A DNA stretch of 64,000 nt, taken from NCBI RefSeq assembly GCF_003967175.1, contig NZ_AP018553.1:124001-188000 (forward strand), read 5' to 3'. The notes under the pieces were generated by a model. The model was not told the origin of the DNA, did no database searches, and saw only the letters and a program-made list of their open reading frames with translations. Of the stretch, positions 46,099-56,179 are shown one piece after another. Made by a program: the position numbers and the translations under genes. The DNA is from Sulfodiicoccus acidiphilus. Lineage in GTDB: Archaea > Thermoproteota > Thermoprotei_A > Sulfolobales > Sulfolobaceae. Position 1 is the first letter of the stretch; each line of letters begins with the position of its first letter.

Positions 46099-46485
46099 GT
46101 GAGTAGGACTATAGTTGTAGCTCTAATGGTAATTGTTCTGGCCGTTACCTCTATAGGTGTTTACGCCCTTTCGTCTTATAGGACCATTGTGACCGTGACT
46201 CCCATTTCGGTTTCATCAATAAATGGGGAGAATGAACTCGAGGTAAAGGTGCTCATAAATTACGGCCCATTTGGAGGAACTTCTCCGCTCAGTGACGCTG
46301 AGGTCTGGGTTAGTGGACCTAGCGGTATTGTAGCTCAGAATGCAACTAATCCCCATGGGATAGTAACGTTCCAGTTACCTTCAGGGGATTATACGGTCCT
46401 AGTTACTGTTCTTCACGAAACAATAAAAGTGCACTTGACTCAGAGTGAACAGATAGAAATCGATTATGCCTATCTTTACAAATGA
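46099..46485 (+). CDS. Small exported or membrane-anchored protein
   Basis: A 128-residue protein with an N-terminal hydrophobic segment (TIVVALMVIVLAVTSIGVYAL) that is a signal or anchor, then a beta-rich domain. DAEVWVSGPSGIV, NPHGIVTFQLPSGDYTVLV looks like a carboxypeptidase-regulatory-like (Ig-type) fold. The start GTG 46099 is preferred over an upstream TTG because of TATA spacing and because the signal begins there. Partner and role unknown. Confidence 0.65.
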   Translation: MSRTIVVALMVIVLAVTSIGVYALSSYRTIVTVTPISVSSINGENELEVKVLINYGPFGGTSPLSDAEVWVSGPSGIVAQNATNPHGIVTFQLPSGDYTVLVTVLHETIKVHLTQSEQIEIDYAYLYK

Positions 46486-46658
46486 TAATATCTATATAGT
46501 TATTCTTAACATTCTTAAGAAACTTAAGTAAATTATTAGAGAAGACTCTACTTATGGACTCATTACTTTTACAGTGAAATTATAAAGCCTACTCCTTAAG
46601 GCCATGAGGAAATTGGATTAACATAATCGCTAAATAGTTTTGTCGCTAGGAACTAATT

Positions 46659-47147
46659 ATGTCGTTAAAGCTGGATGTCGTGAAGATAGACATCCCTGAA
46701 GGAACAAATGTTATAGTAGGACAAGCTCACTTCATAAAGACGGTGGAGGATTTATATGAGGCCTTGGTCACTTCAAGTCCCCACCTGAGGTTCGGCCTTT
46801 GCTTTTCTGAAGCCAGTGGGAAGAGGTTGGTGAGGAAAGAGGGAAATGATGAAGAATTGACCAACCTAGCTGTAGAACAATGTCTCAAAGTAGGAGCGGG
46901 TCACATCTTCTTTATTTATATAAAAAATGGATATCCCATCAATATCTTAAATCAAGTAAAATCTGTTCAGGAAGTTGTGAGGATCTTCGCTGCTACAGCA
47001 AATCCGCTACAAGTCATTGTGGCTCATACAGATCAGGGACGAGGAATCGTGGGAGTAGTTGATGGACAGTCTCCGCTAGGTGTTGAGGACGAATTTGCTA
47101 TAGAGGAGAGGAAGACGCTCCTCAGGAAGTTCGGATATAAGAGATAG
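46659..47147 (+). CDS. Adenosine-specific kinase family protein
   Basis: A 162-residue protein strongly matching the archaeal/bacterial adenosine-specific-kinase family: [40 protein letters not shown], and [20 protein letters not shown]. The family name comes from a binding study; the physiological reaction is not settled. A TATA-like CTAAATAG lies about 25 nt upstream of the ATG. The last 72 nt overlap the convergent DUF309 gene. Confidence 0.87.
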   Translation: MSLKLDVVKIDIPEGTNVIVGQAHFIKTVEDLYEALVTSSPHLRFGLCFSEASGKRLVRKEGNDEELTNLAVEQCLKVGAGHIFFIYIKNGYPINILNQVKSVQEVVRIFAATANPLQVIVAHTDQGRGIVGVVDGQSPLGVEDEFAIEERKTLLRKFGYKR

Positions 47148-47534
47148 AGCTTTTTCCAATAATTGATTTGAGACCTCTATTTGTCCTTTCCTATACTTAA
47201 GCAAGGAGGTGCAAAGGAATATTAACGCCTGTAGGTACTTTCTCTCTTCTCCCGAACTAACTTTCCATCTATCCTCTAATAACTCATGACACTCCCAAAA
47301 CCTCTCACTGTTGAACTTCTCCCAGAAACTTCCCGTTAGGCGTTCAGCGTTGACTACTTCTAGGGGCTCTCCCATCATCGTCTTAACTACCTCTAGGTCC
47401 TTCTGTTCTCCTCTTAGGTCCACCTCTAACAGCTTACCCCTCCTCACATCTATTACATCTAGGTTTGAGCCTCTAAGGTACTTCTTGACTTCTTCGGCGT
47501 CCCTCTCAGATTTGAAAAAGAGCAGGAACCTCAT
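47076..47534 (-). CDS. DUF309 family protein
   Basis: A 152-residue protein. The C-terminal half has the DUF309 signature [13 protein letters not shown] with Cys-His-Glu, then [19 protein letters not shown]. The N-terminal about 60 residues form a small alpha/beta region ([20 protein letters not shown]) resembling a ferredoxin-like domain. Function of DUF309 is unknown; a metal site is suggested by the HELL-type motif. It is divergent from the radical-SAM gene. Confidence 0.8.
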   Translation of the reverse strand: MRFLLFFKSERDAEEVKKYLRGSNLDVIDVRRGKLLEVDLRGEQKDLEVVKTMMGEPLEVVNAERLTGSFWEKFNSERFWECHELLEDRWKVSSGEERKYLQALIFLCTSLLKYRKGQIEVSNQLLEKALSLISELPEERLPLLYSKFVLNT

Positions 47535-47567
47535 AAGATTTAGTGTAGGTCCACAGTTAATAATAGT

Positions 47568-48617
47568 ATGGAGGCGTCGCTCTTCAGACTGGAGGGAGGG
47601 AGGGTAAGGTGTTTAGCCTGTGCGAGGAAGTGTTTGATAGGAGAGGGACAGTCAGGGTTCTGCGGAGTCAGATCCGTCAAGGGCGGAAAACTTCACTTGG
47701 ATGTTTATGGTCTAGTAGAGGCAGCCCATGTAGATCCCATAGAGAAGAAGCCGCTGGTCCACTTCAACCCGGGCTCTAAGGTATTCTCGATTTCCACCAC
47801 AGGTTGTTCTTGGATGTGCATGTACTGCCAGAATTACGAGATAAGCCAGCGGAGGCGAGTTGAAGGCGTTAATCTTTCACCTAAGGAGGTAGTCGAGCTG
47901 GCGCTAGCCTACGGCTCAGACGGTGTGACCTATACCTATAATGAGCCTATGATCTTCTCAGAATTTGCTCACGACGTGGCTCAAGAAGCTAGGAAGTATG
48001 GACTCTTTAACACTTACGTCTCTAACGGGTACGGTACGATAGAAGGTGTTGAGTACCTCTCTAGGTTCTTGGACGCCATTACCATAGATTTCAAGGGAAA
48101 TGCCTCCCCTAAGTTCTTGAGAAGATATACGGGGGCCTCAGGACCAGAACCTATCCTAGAGACCGCGGTCGAGCTGGCTCGGAGGGGAGTTCACGTCGAA
48201 TTCACGGATCTCGTAATACCTGAATTGGGTGACGAACTAGATTATGCAAGGAAGTTGGTCCGATTTATAAGAGATTCCTTGGGAGACGAAGTTCCGATTC
48301 ACTTCCTCAGGTTCCATCCAGACTACAAAATGAATAATCTACCTTGGACGCCGGTCGAAACGTTGGAGGCTCACTACAAGATCGCCAAGGAGGAGGGAAT
48401 GAAATATGTCTATATAGGTAACGTGCCAGGACACCCTTACGAAAGTACATACTGTCCGTCCTGTGGCCGCGTCGTCATAGGGAGAGACGGCTTCAGGCTG
48501 GTCACGTGGAACTTGGACAATAACAAGAGGTGTAGATTCTGTGGTACCCCTATACCTATAAAAGGTCGGTTGTCCAGGCACGCGTTCGAAGAGAGATTTG
48601 AAGCAGTTTACATTTAA
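47568..48617 (+). CDS. Radical SAM protein, AmmeMemoRadiSam (PflA-like)
   Basis: A 349-residue enzyme. The radical-SAM cluster motif is CSWMCMYC at about residues 82-89, preceded by a Cys-rich N-terminus ([19 protein letters not shown]) and followed by a C-terminal CPSCG and CRFCG zinc-like pair. The whole matches the AmrS-type proteins found next to AMMECR1 and Memo proteins. Those partners are not in this window. Substrate unknown. Confidence 0.88.
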   Translation: MEASLFRLEGGRVRCLACARKCLIGEGQSGFCGVRSVKGGKLHLDVYGLVEAAHVDPIEKKPLVHFNPGSKVFSISTTGCSWMCMYCQNYEISQRRRVEGVNLSPKEVVELALAYGSDGVTYTYNEPMIFSEFAHDVAQEARKYGLFNTYVSNGYGTIEGVEYLSRFLDAITIDFKGNASPKFLRRYTGASGPEPILETAVELARRGVHVEFTDLVIPELGDELDYARKLVRFIRDSLGDEVPIHFLRFHPDYKMNNLPWTPVETLEAHYKIAKEEGMKYVYIGNVPGHPYESTYCPSCGRVVIGRDGFRLVTWNLDNNKRCRFCGTPIPIKGRLSRHAFEERFEAVYI

Positions 48618-49688
48618 TCACTGAACGTATTTCCACACGTCTTCCACCTTCTTTATTATTGCCATTCCAGATGCCTTCCTAGCCCTATTCATTATAGCCA
48701 ACCCTATTCCCCTCTCTGGGAAGGGCTCCATGACTCCAACTTGACATTCAGACTTATCTAAGGCCCTAAATGCACCGAAGAGGTTCTTTGCGATTTCGTA
48801 GAGATCGGAGCTAGAGCCTAATTCGATGTTACACTTAGGGATTCCCTTCAATGCATTTATTGTCTCCTTAGAAGCCAACAGGGCAACATCCATACGATTT
48901 GCCAGTAGCCTCACCACGTTATCTAATTCGCTTCTTTTCTCCACTACTAGTAACTTCTTTTCTGGGGCGTAATGTCTATACTTCATCCCAGGGGCCATCG
49001 CTTTCTCCGCGAACACCATACCTCTAGCTACATCTGGTAGCTCTACTCTTCCTAGGTATTTTTCTAAGTCCTCTGGCCCCAAGGGGCCAGGTCTGTAGAG
49101 AATCGGAGGCTCCTTTGTTAAATCGACTACTGTAGACTCGACTCCAAAAAATACGTTTCCCCCATCAAGGATTAGCTCAACCACCCCAAACAAGTCCTCG
49201 ACCACGTGAGAAGCGGTGGTTGGACTGGGTTTCCCTGACCTGTTCGCACTGGGGGCAGCTATGGGAACGCCACTCTCCTTTATTAACTGTAGAGCAACTG
49301 GATGGGCTGGCATCCTTATCGCCACTGTGTCCAACCCTCCAGTGGTCTGAGGGGGAATCTTATCAGTTTTTCTTAGGATGATTGTCAATGGTCCAGGCCA
49401 GAACACTTCCGCTATCTCGAGAGCTTTCTCGGGAACTTCTGTAGCTACTTCGAATAGCTGTTCCTTATCTGCGATGTGAACTATGAGAGGGTTGTCAGAA
49501 GGTCTTCCCTTAGCCAAGAATATTCTAGTCGCTGCCTGCGGATCGTAGGCATTCGCTCCTAATCCATAAACGGTCTCGGTGGGAAAGGCCACGAGGCCTC
49601 CACTTCGTATTACTTTAGCCGCCTCAGCTATAACCTCAGCCTGTGGGTTAAGGGGGTCAACAGTTAGCACCCTAGTCTGAACTTTCAC
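48618..49688 (-). CDS. sua5: L-threonylcarbamoyladenylate synthase (Sua5)
   Basis: A 356-residue enzyme that activates threonine and bicarbonate with ATP for the universal tRNA t6A37 modification. The YrdC domain carries FPTETVYGLGANAY, KGRPSDNPLIVHI and APSANRSGKPSPT; the C-terminal Sua5 domain starts near APGMKYRHYAPEKKL. It starts with GTG 31 nt after the glucan debranching gene, so it may be read from that operon. Confidence 0.95.
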   Translation of the reverse strand: MKVQTRVLTVDPLNPQAEVIAEAAKVIRSGGLVAFPTETVYGLGANAYDPQAATRIFLAKGRPSDNPLIVHIADKEQLFEVATEVPEKALEIAEVFWPGPLTIILRKTDKIPPQTTGGLDTVAIRMPAHPVALQLIKESGVPIAAPSANRSGKPSPTTASHVVEDLFGVVELILDGGNVFFGVESTVVDLTKEPPILYRPGPLGPEDLEKYLGRVELPDVARGMVFAEKAMAPGMKYRHYAPEKKLLVVEKRSELDNVVRLLANRMDVALLASKETINALKGIPKCNIELGSSSDLYEIAKNLFGAFRALDKSECQVGVMEPFPERGIGLAIMNRARKASGMAIIKKVEDVWKYVQ

Positions 49689-49719
49689 GGATTTTAAGGA
49701 GACTCTAAGCCTAAAAACG

Positions 49720-51549
49720 TCATACTGACAACAGTCTGCTCAATCCTCTAAGGACCTCCGCTACACTCCAGGCCTGTGCAATACAGCCTCCTTGTCTGTA
49801 TGGGGCCACATCATTGAAGAGCTCTGGAACGAATCCCCTATTTGCCCTAGCGTAGGAGGTCAGCGGTTCGAAGTAGGCTATTAGGGACTTTATGTTTACG
49901 GGATCCTTCTCGATATCAATCTTCGCATCCACGTAGGCTCCGAGCAACCATGGCCATATCGGGCCATTATGGTACGCCTCGTCTCTTGAAACTCTATTTC
50001 CCGCATATATTGGCTTATATTGGGGATCTGATCTAGAAAGTGTGCTTAGACCGAAAGGTCTCAAGAGTTCTCTCTCTATTACCTCTACTATCTTTCTCGA
50101 GGTATCCTCTTCTACAACCTTGAATGGAAGTGAAGCGGCGAATATCTGGTTAGGCCTTAAGGAGGTGTTAGGCCTCATCTCCTCGTCGATATAGTCGTAA
50201 AGGCCGTGCTCTCCCACGAAGTTATTGTTGAAAGCCTCTCTTAGCTTCTCAGCCTCATCTAGGAAGATGGGCTCCCTTCCTATTTCTTCCGACAGTTTCC
50301 CAATTACTCTCAACGAGTTATAGAGTAAAGCATTAACTTCTACTGCGGCCCCCTCACGCGGTGTGACCGTTCTACCGTTGTATTGGGCGTCCATCCACGT
50401 CAGCGGCGCACCTCTATGAAAAAGTAGTCCATTGTGGGTTCTCACAACACCGTTACCCTTCAGGTACCATTCGATCGCCTCGATCAGTTTATCTAAGTTC
50501 TTTATCACAAACTCCTTATCATGTGTGTAGTTGTAGTATGAGTAGACCGAGTTAATAGCCCATAGAGTTACGTCAACTCCGCGGTAGATAGGTTCACCGT
50601 CATATTCCCTAAATTGGTTAGGTAGGAACCCTCTAAAAGAGAAATCAATGTACCTCTGGAGTATTTCTCTAGCCTCAGTGAACAACCCATTCATCAGGAG
50701 AATTCCCTCCATAGCTATCATGGTGTCCCTTCCCCATTCGCCGAACCAGTGATATCCCGCTATTATAGCTGGACCTCTGGATCCTTTGACTAAGAAGTCT
50801 AAGGCAGCTCTCCTCATTTTTCCCAGCACAGTGTCTGGAGTATACTCCAAGTCTGGGGGAGACGACCTAACTGTCCCAAAACCCAACTCAAACTGCCTTG
50901 AGGTGAACTTAATCGCAACTGGGTTGTAGAGGTCATCAACGTAGTTGTTACCTAGTTCCCTATCCTTTATGTAATTGAAGTTATAATACCAGAAACCAGT
51001 CCTCTGCATTGCGTAAGCTTTGTCGGACCAAACCCTCAGGAGCTCGCGATCTCCCTCCCTAACTACTATTTCTTGCCCCTCACTCTTAGTAACGAAGGTA
51101 GCGAATCCGCTCCTTCTAGTTAAGTGGTGACTCCTGTCCGTCACTAGGGGTAATATCTTCACCTCACATTTCCCTTCTACTCTATATTTCACTGTCACAG
51201 CATTTTCTCTTACATGGGGAATTAGGACCTTCACAATGGAACAGTTAGGAAACCTGTAGATCCATTTAACATAATTAGATCCCCATTCGAATGTATCCAA
51301 ATAAACGTGACCTTGAGGATATATTATGTCCGGGTACGTGTTAGAAGACATTGGAAACTCCTGCTCGCCATCGTAGATCCATTCCTCCAGTTTAGAGAGG
51401 ACGACTCTCCTCCCCTGAGGTGGTAGTGTCGCCGAAACCAGTAAACCATGGTATGTTCTTGTATTTATACCGCATGGGGTAGAGGAAGAATAACCGCCGA
51501 GCCCGTTCGGCAGTATCCACTCGCTGGAGAGGCAGTCGTCCAGGTCCAT
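49720..51549 (-). CDS. Glycogen debranching enzyme, archaeal type (GH133)
   Basis: A 609-residue hydrolase of the amylo-alpha-1,6-glucosidase group. Typical segments: EWILPNGLGGYSSSTPCGIN and TRTYHGLLVSA at the start, HWFGEWGRDTMIAMEGILL, LTWMDAQYNGRTVTPREG, and the late YHNGPIWPWLLGAY. It would trim branch points of glycogen in the cytoplasm (no signal peptide). It starts 9 nt after the GH15 gene, so the two are one operon for glucan breakdown. Confidence 0.92.
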   Translation of the reverse strand: MDLDDCLSSEWILPNGLGGYSSSTPCGINTRTYHGLLVSATLPPQGRRVVLSKLEEWIYDGEQEFPMSSNTYPDIIYPQGHVYLDTFEWGSNYVKWIYRFPNCSIVKVLIPHVRENAVTVKYRVEGKCEVKILPLVTDRSHHLTRRSGFATFVTKSEGQEIVVREGDRELLRVWSDKAYAMQRTGFWYYNFNYIKDRELGNNYVDDLYNPVAIKFTSRQFELGFGTVRSSPPDLEYTPDTVLGKMRRAALDFLVKGSRGPAIIAGYHWFGEWGRDTMIAMEGILLMNGLFTEAREILQRYIDFSFRGFLPNQFREYDGEPIYRGVDVTLWAINSVYSYYNYTHDKEFVIKNLDKLIEAIEWYLKGNGVVRTHNGLLFHRGAPLTWMDAQYNGRTVTPREGAAVEVNALLYNSLRVIGKLSEEIGREPIFLDEAEKLREAFNNNFVGEHGLYDYIDEEMRPNTSLRPNQIFAASLPFKVVEEDTSRKIVEVIERELLRPFGLSTLSRSDPQYKPIYAGNRVSRDEAYHNGPIWPWLLGAYVDAKIDIEKDPVNIKSLIAYFEPLTSYARANRGFVPELFNDVAPYRQGGCIAQAWSVAEVLRGLSRLLSV

Positions 51550-51558
51550 CCTAATCTA

Positions 51559-53397
51559 CTAAAGAAGAGACTTCAGCGCTATAATTAACTCTGCGTGTGA
51601 CCAAACTAACGGAGTCACGGAGACAGACTCGCCAGTTTCTGGGTCCACTTGTTCTGGCAACATATAGCTTGGAGTTCTGTGGTTTGCTGCCCACTTTATG
51701 TAAGACATGGCACCATCTTTATCACCTAAGGCACTTTTATGTTCGGATAACCAGAGCGTGGTAATAATCCACGGATTTGGAGCCTGTTTTCGCCTCTGAT
51801 ATAGGTCGTTCTCGTACCTGATTATTCCCCCTCCCACCTTGAGTTTCTCCTCAACCACTTCCATCGTGTTAACTACCAGTGGTTCACGTGGGGAAAACAG
51901 TCCGAAGAAGAAAGACGCGTAGAGACTAGAGTCAACTGTCAAATCCTTGTTGCCAGCTTCATCGAGGCGTCTCACAAGCCTATCCTCTGCGGTCATTCTA
52001 CTCTTAACTCGTTCCTTCATCTGCTTAGCCACGTCTCTAGCATCTACTGCTAGCCCTCTATCCCCTACGCTCTCGGCCAACTCAGATCCCGCTGTTAGGG
52101 CACCGTAAACAGTAGCAACTGTGAAGAGGTGTATACCATACCTCTCCTCCCAGAGGTCGAAACTTGGCTTCGGTAGTCCATCTTCTGTGTAAGATATCAT
52201 AAATTTCATTGCTGGCCTGACGAAGGATTTGTATAGTTCTGTGACGTCGTCTAAATCCCTGTAGAGGTCGAAGTGCGTAGCCAGTGCCCACACAGTTAAA
52301 GCCGTCTCGTCCTCTTGTATAGGAAGTATTTCCCTGCTTCCCATATACCACGGGTGCCAAGAACTAGCTAGAGTGCCATCACTGTTGTACTTGTGATACA
52401 AGGCTCCTCCTTGAGTTGGAAGGGAGGCCAGAAATCTGTATATCCTGAGGGCTAAGTCACCGTAACCCGCGATATCGAGGGCATGCGCAGCGTAGGCCGC
52501 GTCTCTTGGCCAGCAGTAGAAATAGCCGTCGCCATATAGCTTAACGAAGCTATAGTCGGACGAGGCTATAAGGGATCCATTGTTTCCGAGGTGCGACCTT
52601 ATCACGAATAGACTCACGGACAATAGCTCCTTCAGCTCCTCTGGGACCTCAACGATCCTGCACAACCTTAACCAGTTTGACCAAAGAAGATATGTTCTCG
52701 CGAACGAGGCCTCTATATTCGTTCTGTCTACTTTAGACACCAAATTTCTGACGTCGTCTAGATTTCTTCCAAAACCTATAGCGTAGTATGCCTTGCTCGG
52801 TTTTGTAGGACTCAGTTTCATTTTGTAGCCTATTATAGAAGTGACGTCGCGTCCTTGGGCTATCGGATAGCCCTCCAGTTTGTCGTCGTTAATGTCACTC
52901 TCAGCGTCACCCTTTCCTATCGTGAATGATACTCCACCATCTTCTTGACCGATTAACTTGAATGCTACGTACCTCTTCGACTTGTAGTGTATTATCGACT
53001 TACTCTTGGGTTCGTAAAATGCTGTATCTCCTATATCATTGCCATATAGTGCGATTTTGTTAATGAAGTAAATTGAGGCCTCTTTCTTGGCTTCGGAATT
53101 AATGCTAATTATTCTGTAGAAGATTGGCTCATCAGGGTCAACGAAATCTTGGAAGGTGACAGTAACTTCCTTCCCGTTTAGGATTGTCTCGAAGATCATC
53201 GACGAATTAAGGTACCTCGTCGTTGAAGTGAAGGCATCGGGCCGCAAAACTGTTCCATCTACGTAAATCGAGAATTCCACACCTCTTCCGTTACTCTGGT
53301 TTTCCATGCCGACGTGAGGATAGTAAAGATCTATTATGTTACCTTTGGAATCCAAATTGATCAATAACCTGCCATTACCTAAACTACCTGTCCTCAC
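51559..53397 (-). CDS. GH15 family glucoamylase-like hydrolase
   Basis: A 612-residue protein with an N-terminal beta-sandwich ([18 protein letters not shown]) and an (alpha/alpha)6 barrel. [18 protein letters not shown] is the catalytic-domain entry, [14 protein letters not shown] the likely general-acid region, and [20 protein letters not shown] carries the general-base Glu. It probably releases glucose from starch or glycogen; some Sulfolobus GH15 enzymes are trehalases, so trehalase is a real alternative. GTG 53397 has a TATA box (CTTTTATG) about 27 nt upstream. Confidence 0.9.
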   Translation of the reverse strand: MRTGSLGNGRLLINLDSKGNIIDLYYPHVGMENQSNGRGVEFSIYVDGTVLRPDAFTSTTRYLNSSMIFETILNGKEVTVTFQDFVDPDEPIFYRIISINSEAKKEASIYFINKIALYGNDIGDTAFYEPKSKSIIHYKSKRYVAFKLIGQEDGGVSFTIGKGDAESDINDDKLEGYPIAQGRDVTSIIGYKMKLSPTKPSKAYYAIGFGRNLDDVRNLVSKVDRTNIEASFARTYLLWSNWLRLCRIVEVPEELKELLSVSLFVIRSHLGNNGSLIASSDYSFVKLYGDGYFYCWPRDAAYAAHALDIAGYGDLALRIYRFLASLPTQGGALYHKYNSDGTLASSWHPWYMGSREILPIQEDETALTVWALATHFDLYRDLDDVTELYKSFVRPAMKFMISYTEDGLPKPSFDLWEERYGIHLFTVATVYGALTAGSELAESVGDRGLAVDARDVAKQMKERVKSRMTAEDRLVRRLDEAGNKDLTVDSSLYASFFFGLFSPREPLVVNTMEVVEEKLKVGGGIIRYENDLYQRRKQAPNPWIITTLWLSEHKSALGDKDGAMSYIKWAANHRTPSYMLPEQVDPETGESVSVTPLVWSHAELIIALKSLL

Positions 53398-53677
53398 CTC
53401 TTCAATTTACAGTCCCTACCATAAAAGCCTAAGTCTCTCGAAAAGGCCCAAGACGGTGGTTGGGAGTATTCGCTCATGGTACTTCCATCGGTTAGGGACT
53501 TCTTCCTTTGTTGCTATTTCCTTAAGTGCTACTAACAGTTTTACTAACTGTGCGAGATCAAAAAGCGGGTAGAAAGACGGGAAAAAGGACGGGAAAAAGG
53601 AGGAACAACGCTGCCCTTCTGAGGTTGAAGTGGCAAAACTTATTTACGTGGAGCAGTCAAGTACGCAGGGACATTAC

Positions 53678-53974
53678 ATGGTCAAGGCTAGTCGAGGGAA
53701 TAGAGCTAGGAGCAGGAGTCTGCTTAGGAAGTCAGTGAGAGAGAGGGGAGCTGTACCCCCTCTTAGTAATTTGATGAAGAAGTATGAAAAGGGGGAGAAA
53801 GTGGTCATAAAGATCAACAGCTCCATTCACAAAGGGATGCCTCATAGAAGGTATCAAGGTCTAGTTGGAACCGTTATAGGCTCAAGAGGCAAGGCCTACT
53901 TGGTTGTAACTAAGTTGGGAAAGAAAGAAAAGATGATAATAGTTAGGCCTGAGCATTTGTCTCCCTTAAGGTGA
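53678..53974 (+). CDS. rpl21e: Ribosomal protein L21e
   Basis: A 98-residue large-subunit protein: VKASRGNRARSRSLLRKSVR at the start, then KVVIKINSSIHKGMPHRRYQ and GTVIGSRGKAYLV. ATG 53678 is chosen over the upstream in-frame start; an AAACTTATTTAC TATA-like sequence lies about 35 nt before it. First gene of a tight operon to 56.8 kb. Its TGA is in the same frame as the Rpo4 gene that follows. Confidence 0.94.
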   Translation: MVKASRGNRARSRSLLRKSVRERGAVPPLSNLMKKYEKGEKVVIKINSSIHKGMPHRRYQGLVGTVIGSRGKAYLVVTKLGKKEKMIIVRPEHLSPLR

Positions 53975-54022
53975 TACAGTACGCCCCTCCAGATAATTGA
54001 GGAGAAGTACATCCCCTACTCC

Positions 54023-54316
54023 GTGGCGGGCAAGATATTAGGGGAAGTAGTGAAATCTGGACAGACCTCGACTATCCTTCAAAGGACTTACGAGTACCTA
54101 AATTCGGTATCTAAATGCAGTGCCGAGGATGCTTCGAAAATAGTAGAGGAGCTAGATGGTTTACTATCAAAGGAAGAAACGAAAGTGATGATAGCTAGCA
54201 TATGTCCTAAGACTCACGAGGAGCTTAGAACACTCTTAACGTTGGAGGGGAAGACTTATACTACGGAGGAGCTAGATCGTGTACTAGAGATTGTAAGGAA
54301 ATATGTGAAGTCTTGA
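54023..54316 (+). CDS. rpoF: RNA polymerase subunit Rpo4 (RpoF), start unclear
   Basis: Rpo4 pairs with Rpo7 to form the polymerase stalk. The called frame from GTG 54023 gives 97 residues (ILQRTYEYLNSVSKCSAEDA; EVVKSG before it; IVRKYVKS at the end). The same frame stays open back to 53975 and encodes PLQIIEEKYIPYSVAGKIL, which matches the family's usual N-terminus (IVEE.YIPYSVA), but it has no ATG, GTG or TTG there. Either a non-standard start is used or one base differs near 53974-53990. The protein is otherwise complete. Confidence 0.9.
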   Translation: MAGKILGEVVKSGQTSTILQRTYEYLNSVSKCSAEDASKIVEELDGLLSKEETKVMIASICPKTHEELRTLLTLEGKTYTTEELDRVLEIVRKYVKS

Positions 54317-54966
54317 AAGTTTTTACACCTCTAAACAAACTTGTAATGCAGGGGAAACATTTGCTGCAGAGGAAACGACCGAGGGAGAGGTACGTCTACG
54401 TATTGGATTTCATGGAGGAAGGAAATCCGTTAGATAGGCATAAGTATCACCAAAATAAGCCCGTGCTTCAGATTCTCGGGAGAGACTACTTCCTTCTCAT
54501 GGATGGCTCTCCCAAAGTGGAAGACGTCGAGATAAGGCCGGAGCAGTTGTTGGACCTTGAAGAGCTGAACATTTTAAAGATAGACGACGTAATAAGTGTG
54601 GAAGACCTTACTTCCATCGCTAAGGACGTACTTCCTAGGATATTGGAAAGGATAGTCGAGGATAGAAAGAGCGAGTTCGTATCTTTCTTCAACTTATCTG
54701 AGTCGTTAACGTTGAAGCTGCACTCGTTAGAGCTCCTACCAGGTATAGGCAAGGGTTCCTTGAGGAAGATCCTTGATGAGCGAGGGAAAAGGAAGTTTGA
54801 CAGTTTTGAGGACATAGAGGCAAGGACGGGCTTGAAGAACGTGAAGGAAATTCTAGTTCGCCGAATCCTGTTGGAGTTAGAGGGAGGAGAGAAGTACAAC
54901 CTGTTCGTTTACCCGTTTAATAGTAAAGCAGTTTTCGTCGGCTCCCTCGAGAGGCTGCGGATTTGA
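54313..54966 (+). CDS. DUF655 family protein
   Basis: A 217-residue nucleic-acid-binding protein of the archaeal DUF655 family: an N-terminal OB-like part (RYVYVLDFMEEGNPLDRHKY) and a C-terminal helix-hairpin-helix (LELLPGIGKGSLRKILDER). It overlaps rpo4 and ksgA by 4 nt each. Its conserved place between Rpo4 and KsgA suggests a role in RNA processing or ribosome maturation, which is inference. Start is TTG 54313. Confidence 0.85.
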   Translation: MKVFTPLNKLVMQGKHLLQRKRPRERYVYVLDFMEEGNPLDRHKYHQNKPVLQILGRDYFLLMDGSPKVEDVEIRPEQLLDLEELNILKIDDVISVEDLTSIAKDVLPRILERIVEDRKSEFVSFFNLSESLTLKLHSLELLPGIGKGSLRKILDERGKRKFDSFEDIEARTGLKNVKEILVRRILLELEGGEKYNLFVYPFNSKAVFVGSLERLRI

Positions 54967-55628
54967 ACTTGAAAGCGAGGAAAAGCCTTTCTCAACACTT
55001 CCTAGTTGACAAGAGGGTTGCCCAAATCGTCTCGTCCTTCGCGACTAATAGACCTATAATAGAGGTGGGATGTGGAGAAGGTTCTCTGAGCCAGTTCCTC
55101 CATCCTGACTTATGCGTTGAGTTGGACGAGAGATTTATCCCCTACATAAGGGGTTTCAATCCAGTACTCGCAGACGCGAAGAGCCCACCCTTTTTAAGGG
55201 GGGAAGTGTTCTCATCCCTTCCGTTCTCTATATCTAGAGAATTTATGAAACTCTCCGCTGCGAGTCAGGTGTCTAGATTAATACTTATACTTCAATCTGA
55301 CTTCGTTAGTAAACTTCTAACCGAACCTACTTATATTTCATATATAGCGAACTACACTTTTGACATTTCAGAAAAGCTTACTATATCCCCGCGCAGCTTT
55401 AGACCCAGACCTAAAGTCTATTCTACGCTGGTTGAAATGAGAAGGAAAAGGGAATATAGTGAAGAGCTAGACAGAGTATTATCTTGTATCTCAAGATTCA
55501 GAAACAAGAGCCTCAGAAGGGCGGCCTCGTTTTGTGGACTGAAGTCAGATTTATCAAGGAAAGTAAGGTCCTTTAAACCAAGAGAGGTTTGCGTACTTTT
55601 GAGTTCCTTGGGCTTAAGTTGTGCCTAA
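54963..55628 (+). CDS. ksgA: rRNA adenine N6-dimethyltransferase (KsgA/Dim1)
   Basis: A 221-residue methyltransferase that dimethylates two adjacent adenosines near the 3' end of 16S rRNA. The start ARKSLSQHFLVDKRVAQIV and the SAM loop IEVGCGEGSLSQFL are diagnostic, as is the C-terminal SFRPRPKVYSTLVEM. Motif IV, normally N-L-P-Y/F, reads SSLPFSIS here, so the usual Asn is Ser. Start is TTG 54963, overlapping DUF655. Confidence 0.9.
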   Translation: MNLKARKSLSQHFLVDKRVAQIVSSFATNRPIIEVGCGEGSLSQFLHPDLCVELDERFIPYIRGFNPVLADAKSPPFLRGEVFSSLPFSISREFMKLSAASQVSRLILILQSDFVSKLLTEPTYISYIANYTFDISEKLTISPRSFRPRPKVYSTLVEMRRKREYSEELDRVLSCISRFRNKSLRRAASFCGLKSDLSRKVRSFKPREVCVLLSSLGLSCA

Positions 55629-56179
55629 ACGATGAGGTTTACGAACCCGCCGAAGACACGGCGTTACTGATGGAACTTATCCAGGTGAGGCCAGGCGAAT
55701 CTGTTCTAGAAGTGGGATCGGGAACAGGCGTGTTAGGCGTGAGGGCAGCTATGCTCGGAGGAAGGGTTACAATGATCGATGTAAATCCCCAGGCAGCTGA
55801 AGCTTCTCTATGTTCTTCAAGGTTAAACAAGGTTGACGTCAATGTACTGAATTGTGATTTATTGACATGCCTCAGAAAATTCAAAGTAGATGTAGGCATC
55901 TTCAATCCTCCTTATCTTCCCTTTGAGGAATATACTACGTGGTTACATTACAGTTGGTCTGGTGGTAAAACTGGGAACAATGTTCTTATTAAGTTCCTTC
56001 AGAGTCTGAGAGCAGGACGATATTACTTCTTGGCATCCTCTTTAGGGGACTTAGATGAATTAATGACTTTCTTAAGTAAGTCGGGATTTGCATTTAGGTC
56101 CAAGACTAAAGTTATAGGTTTCGAAGAGCTTGTTGCTTTCGAAGGAGTAGATGATAAGAGTAGTACTGGTGGAACCTGA
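55589..56179 (+). CDS. HemK/PrmC-like class I methyltransferase
   Basis: A 196-residue SAM enzyme with YEPAEDTALLMELI, VLEVGSGTGVLGVRAAMLG and the catalytic NPPYLPFEE of glutamine-N5 or amine methyltransferases. The likely substrate is the GGQ glutamine of release factor aRF1. Start is TTG 55589, inside the last 40 nt of ksgA, which is a long overlap but keeps the conserved N-terminus. Confidence 0.85.
   Translation: MRTFEFLGLKLCLNDEVYEPAEDTALLMELIQVRPGESVLEVGSGTGVLGVRAAMLGGRVTMIDVNPQAAEASLCSSRLNKVDVNVLNCDLLTCLRKFKVDVGIFNPPYLPFEEYTTWLHYSWSGGKTGNNVLIKFLQSLRAGRYYFLASSLGDLDELMTFLSKSGFAFRSKTKVIGFEELVAFEGVDDKSSTGGT

Noticed and set aside
53526-53738. Basic 70-codon ORF upstream of L21e
   Set aside because: It overlaps the L21e promoter and start in another frame; the basic composition comes from AGG/AAG-rich leader DNA.
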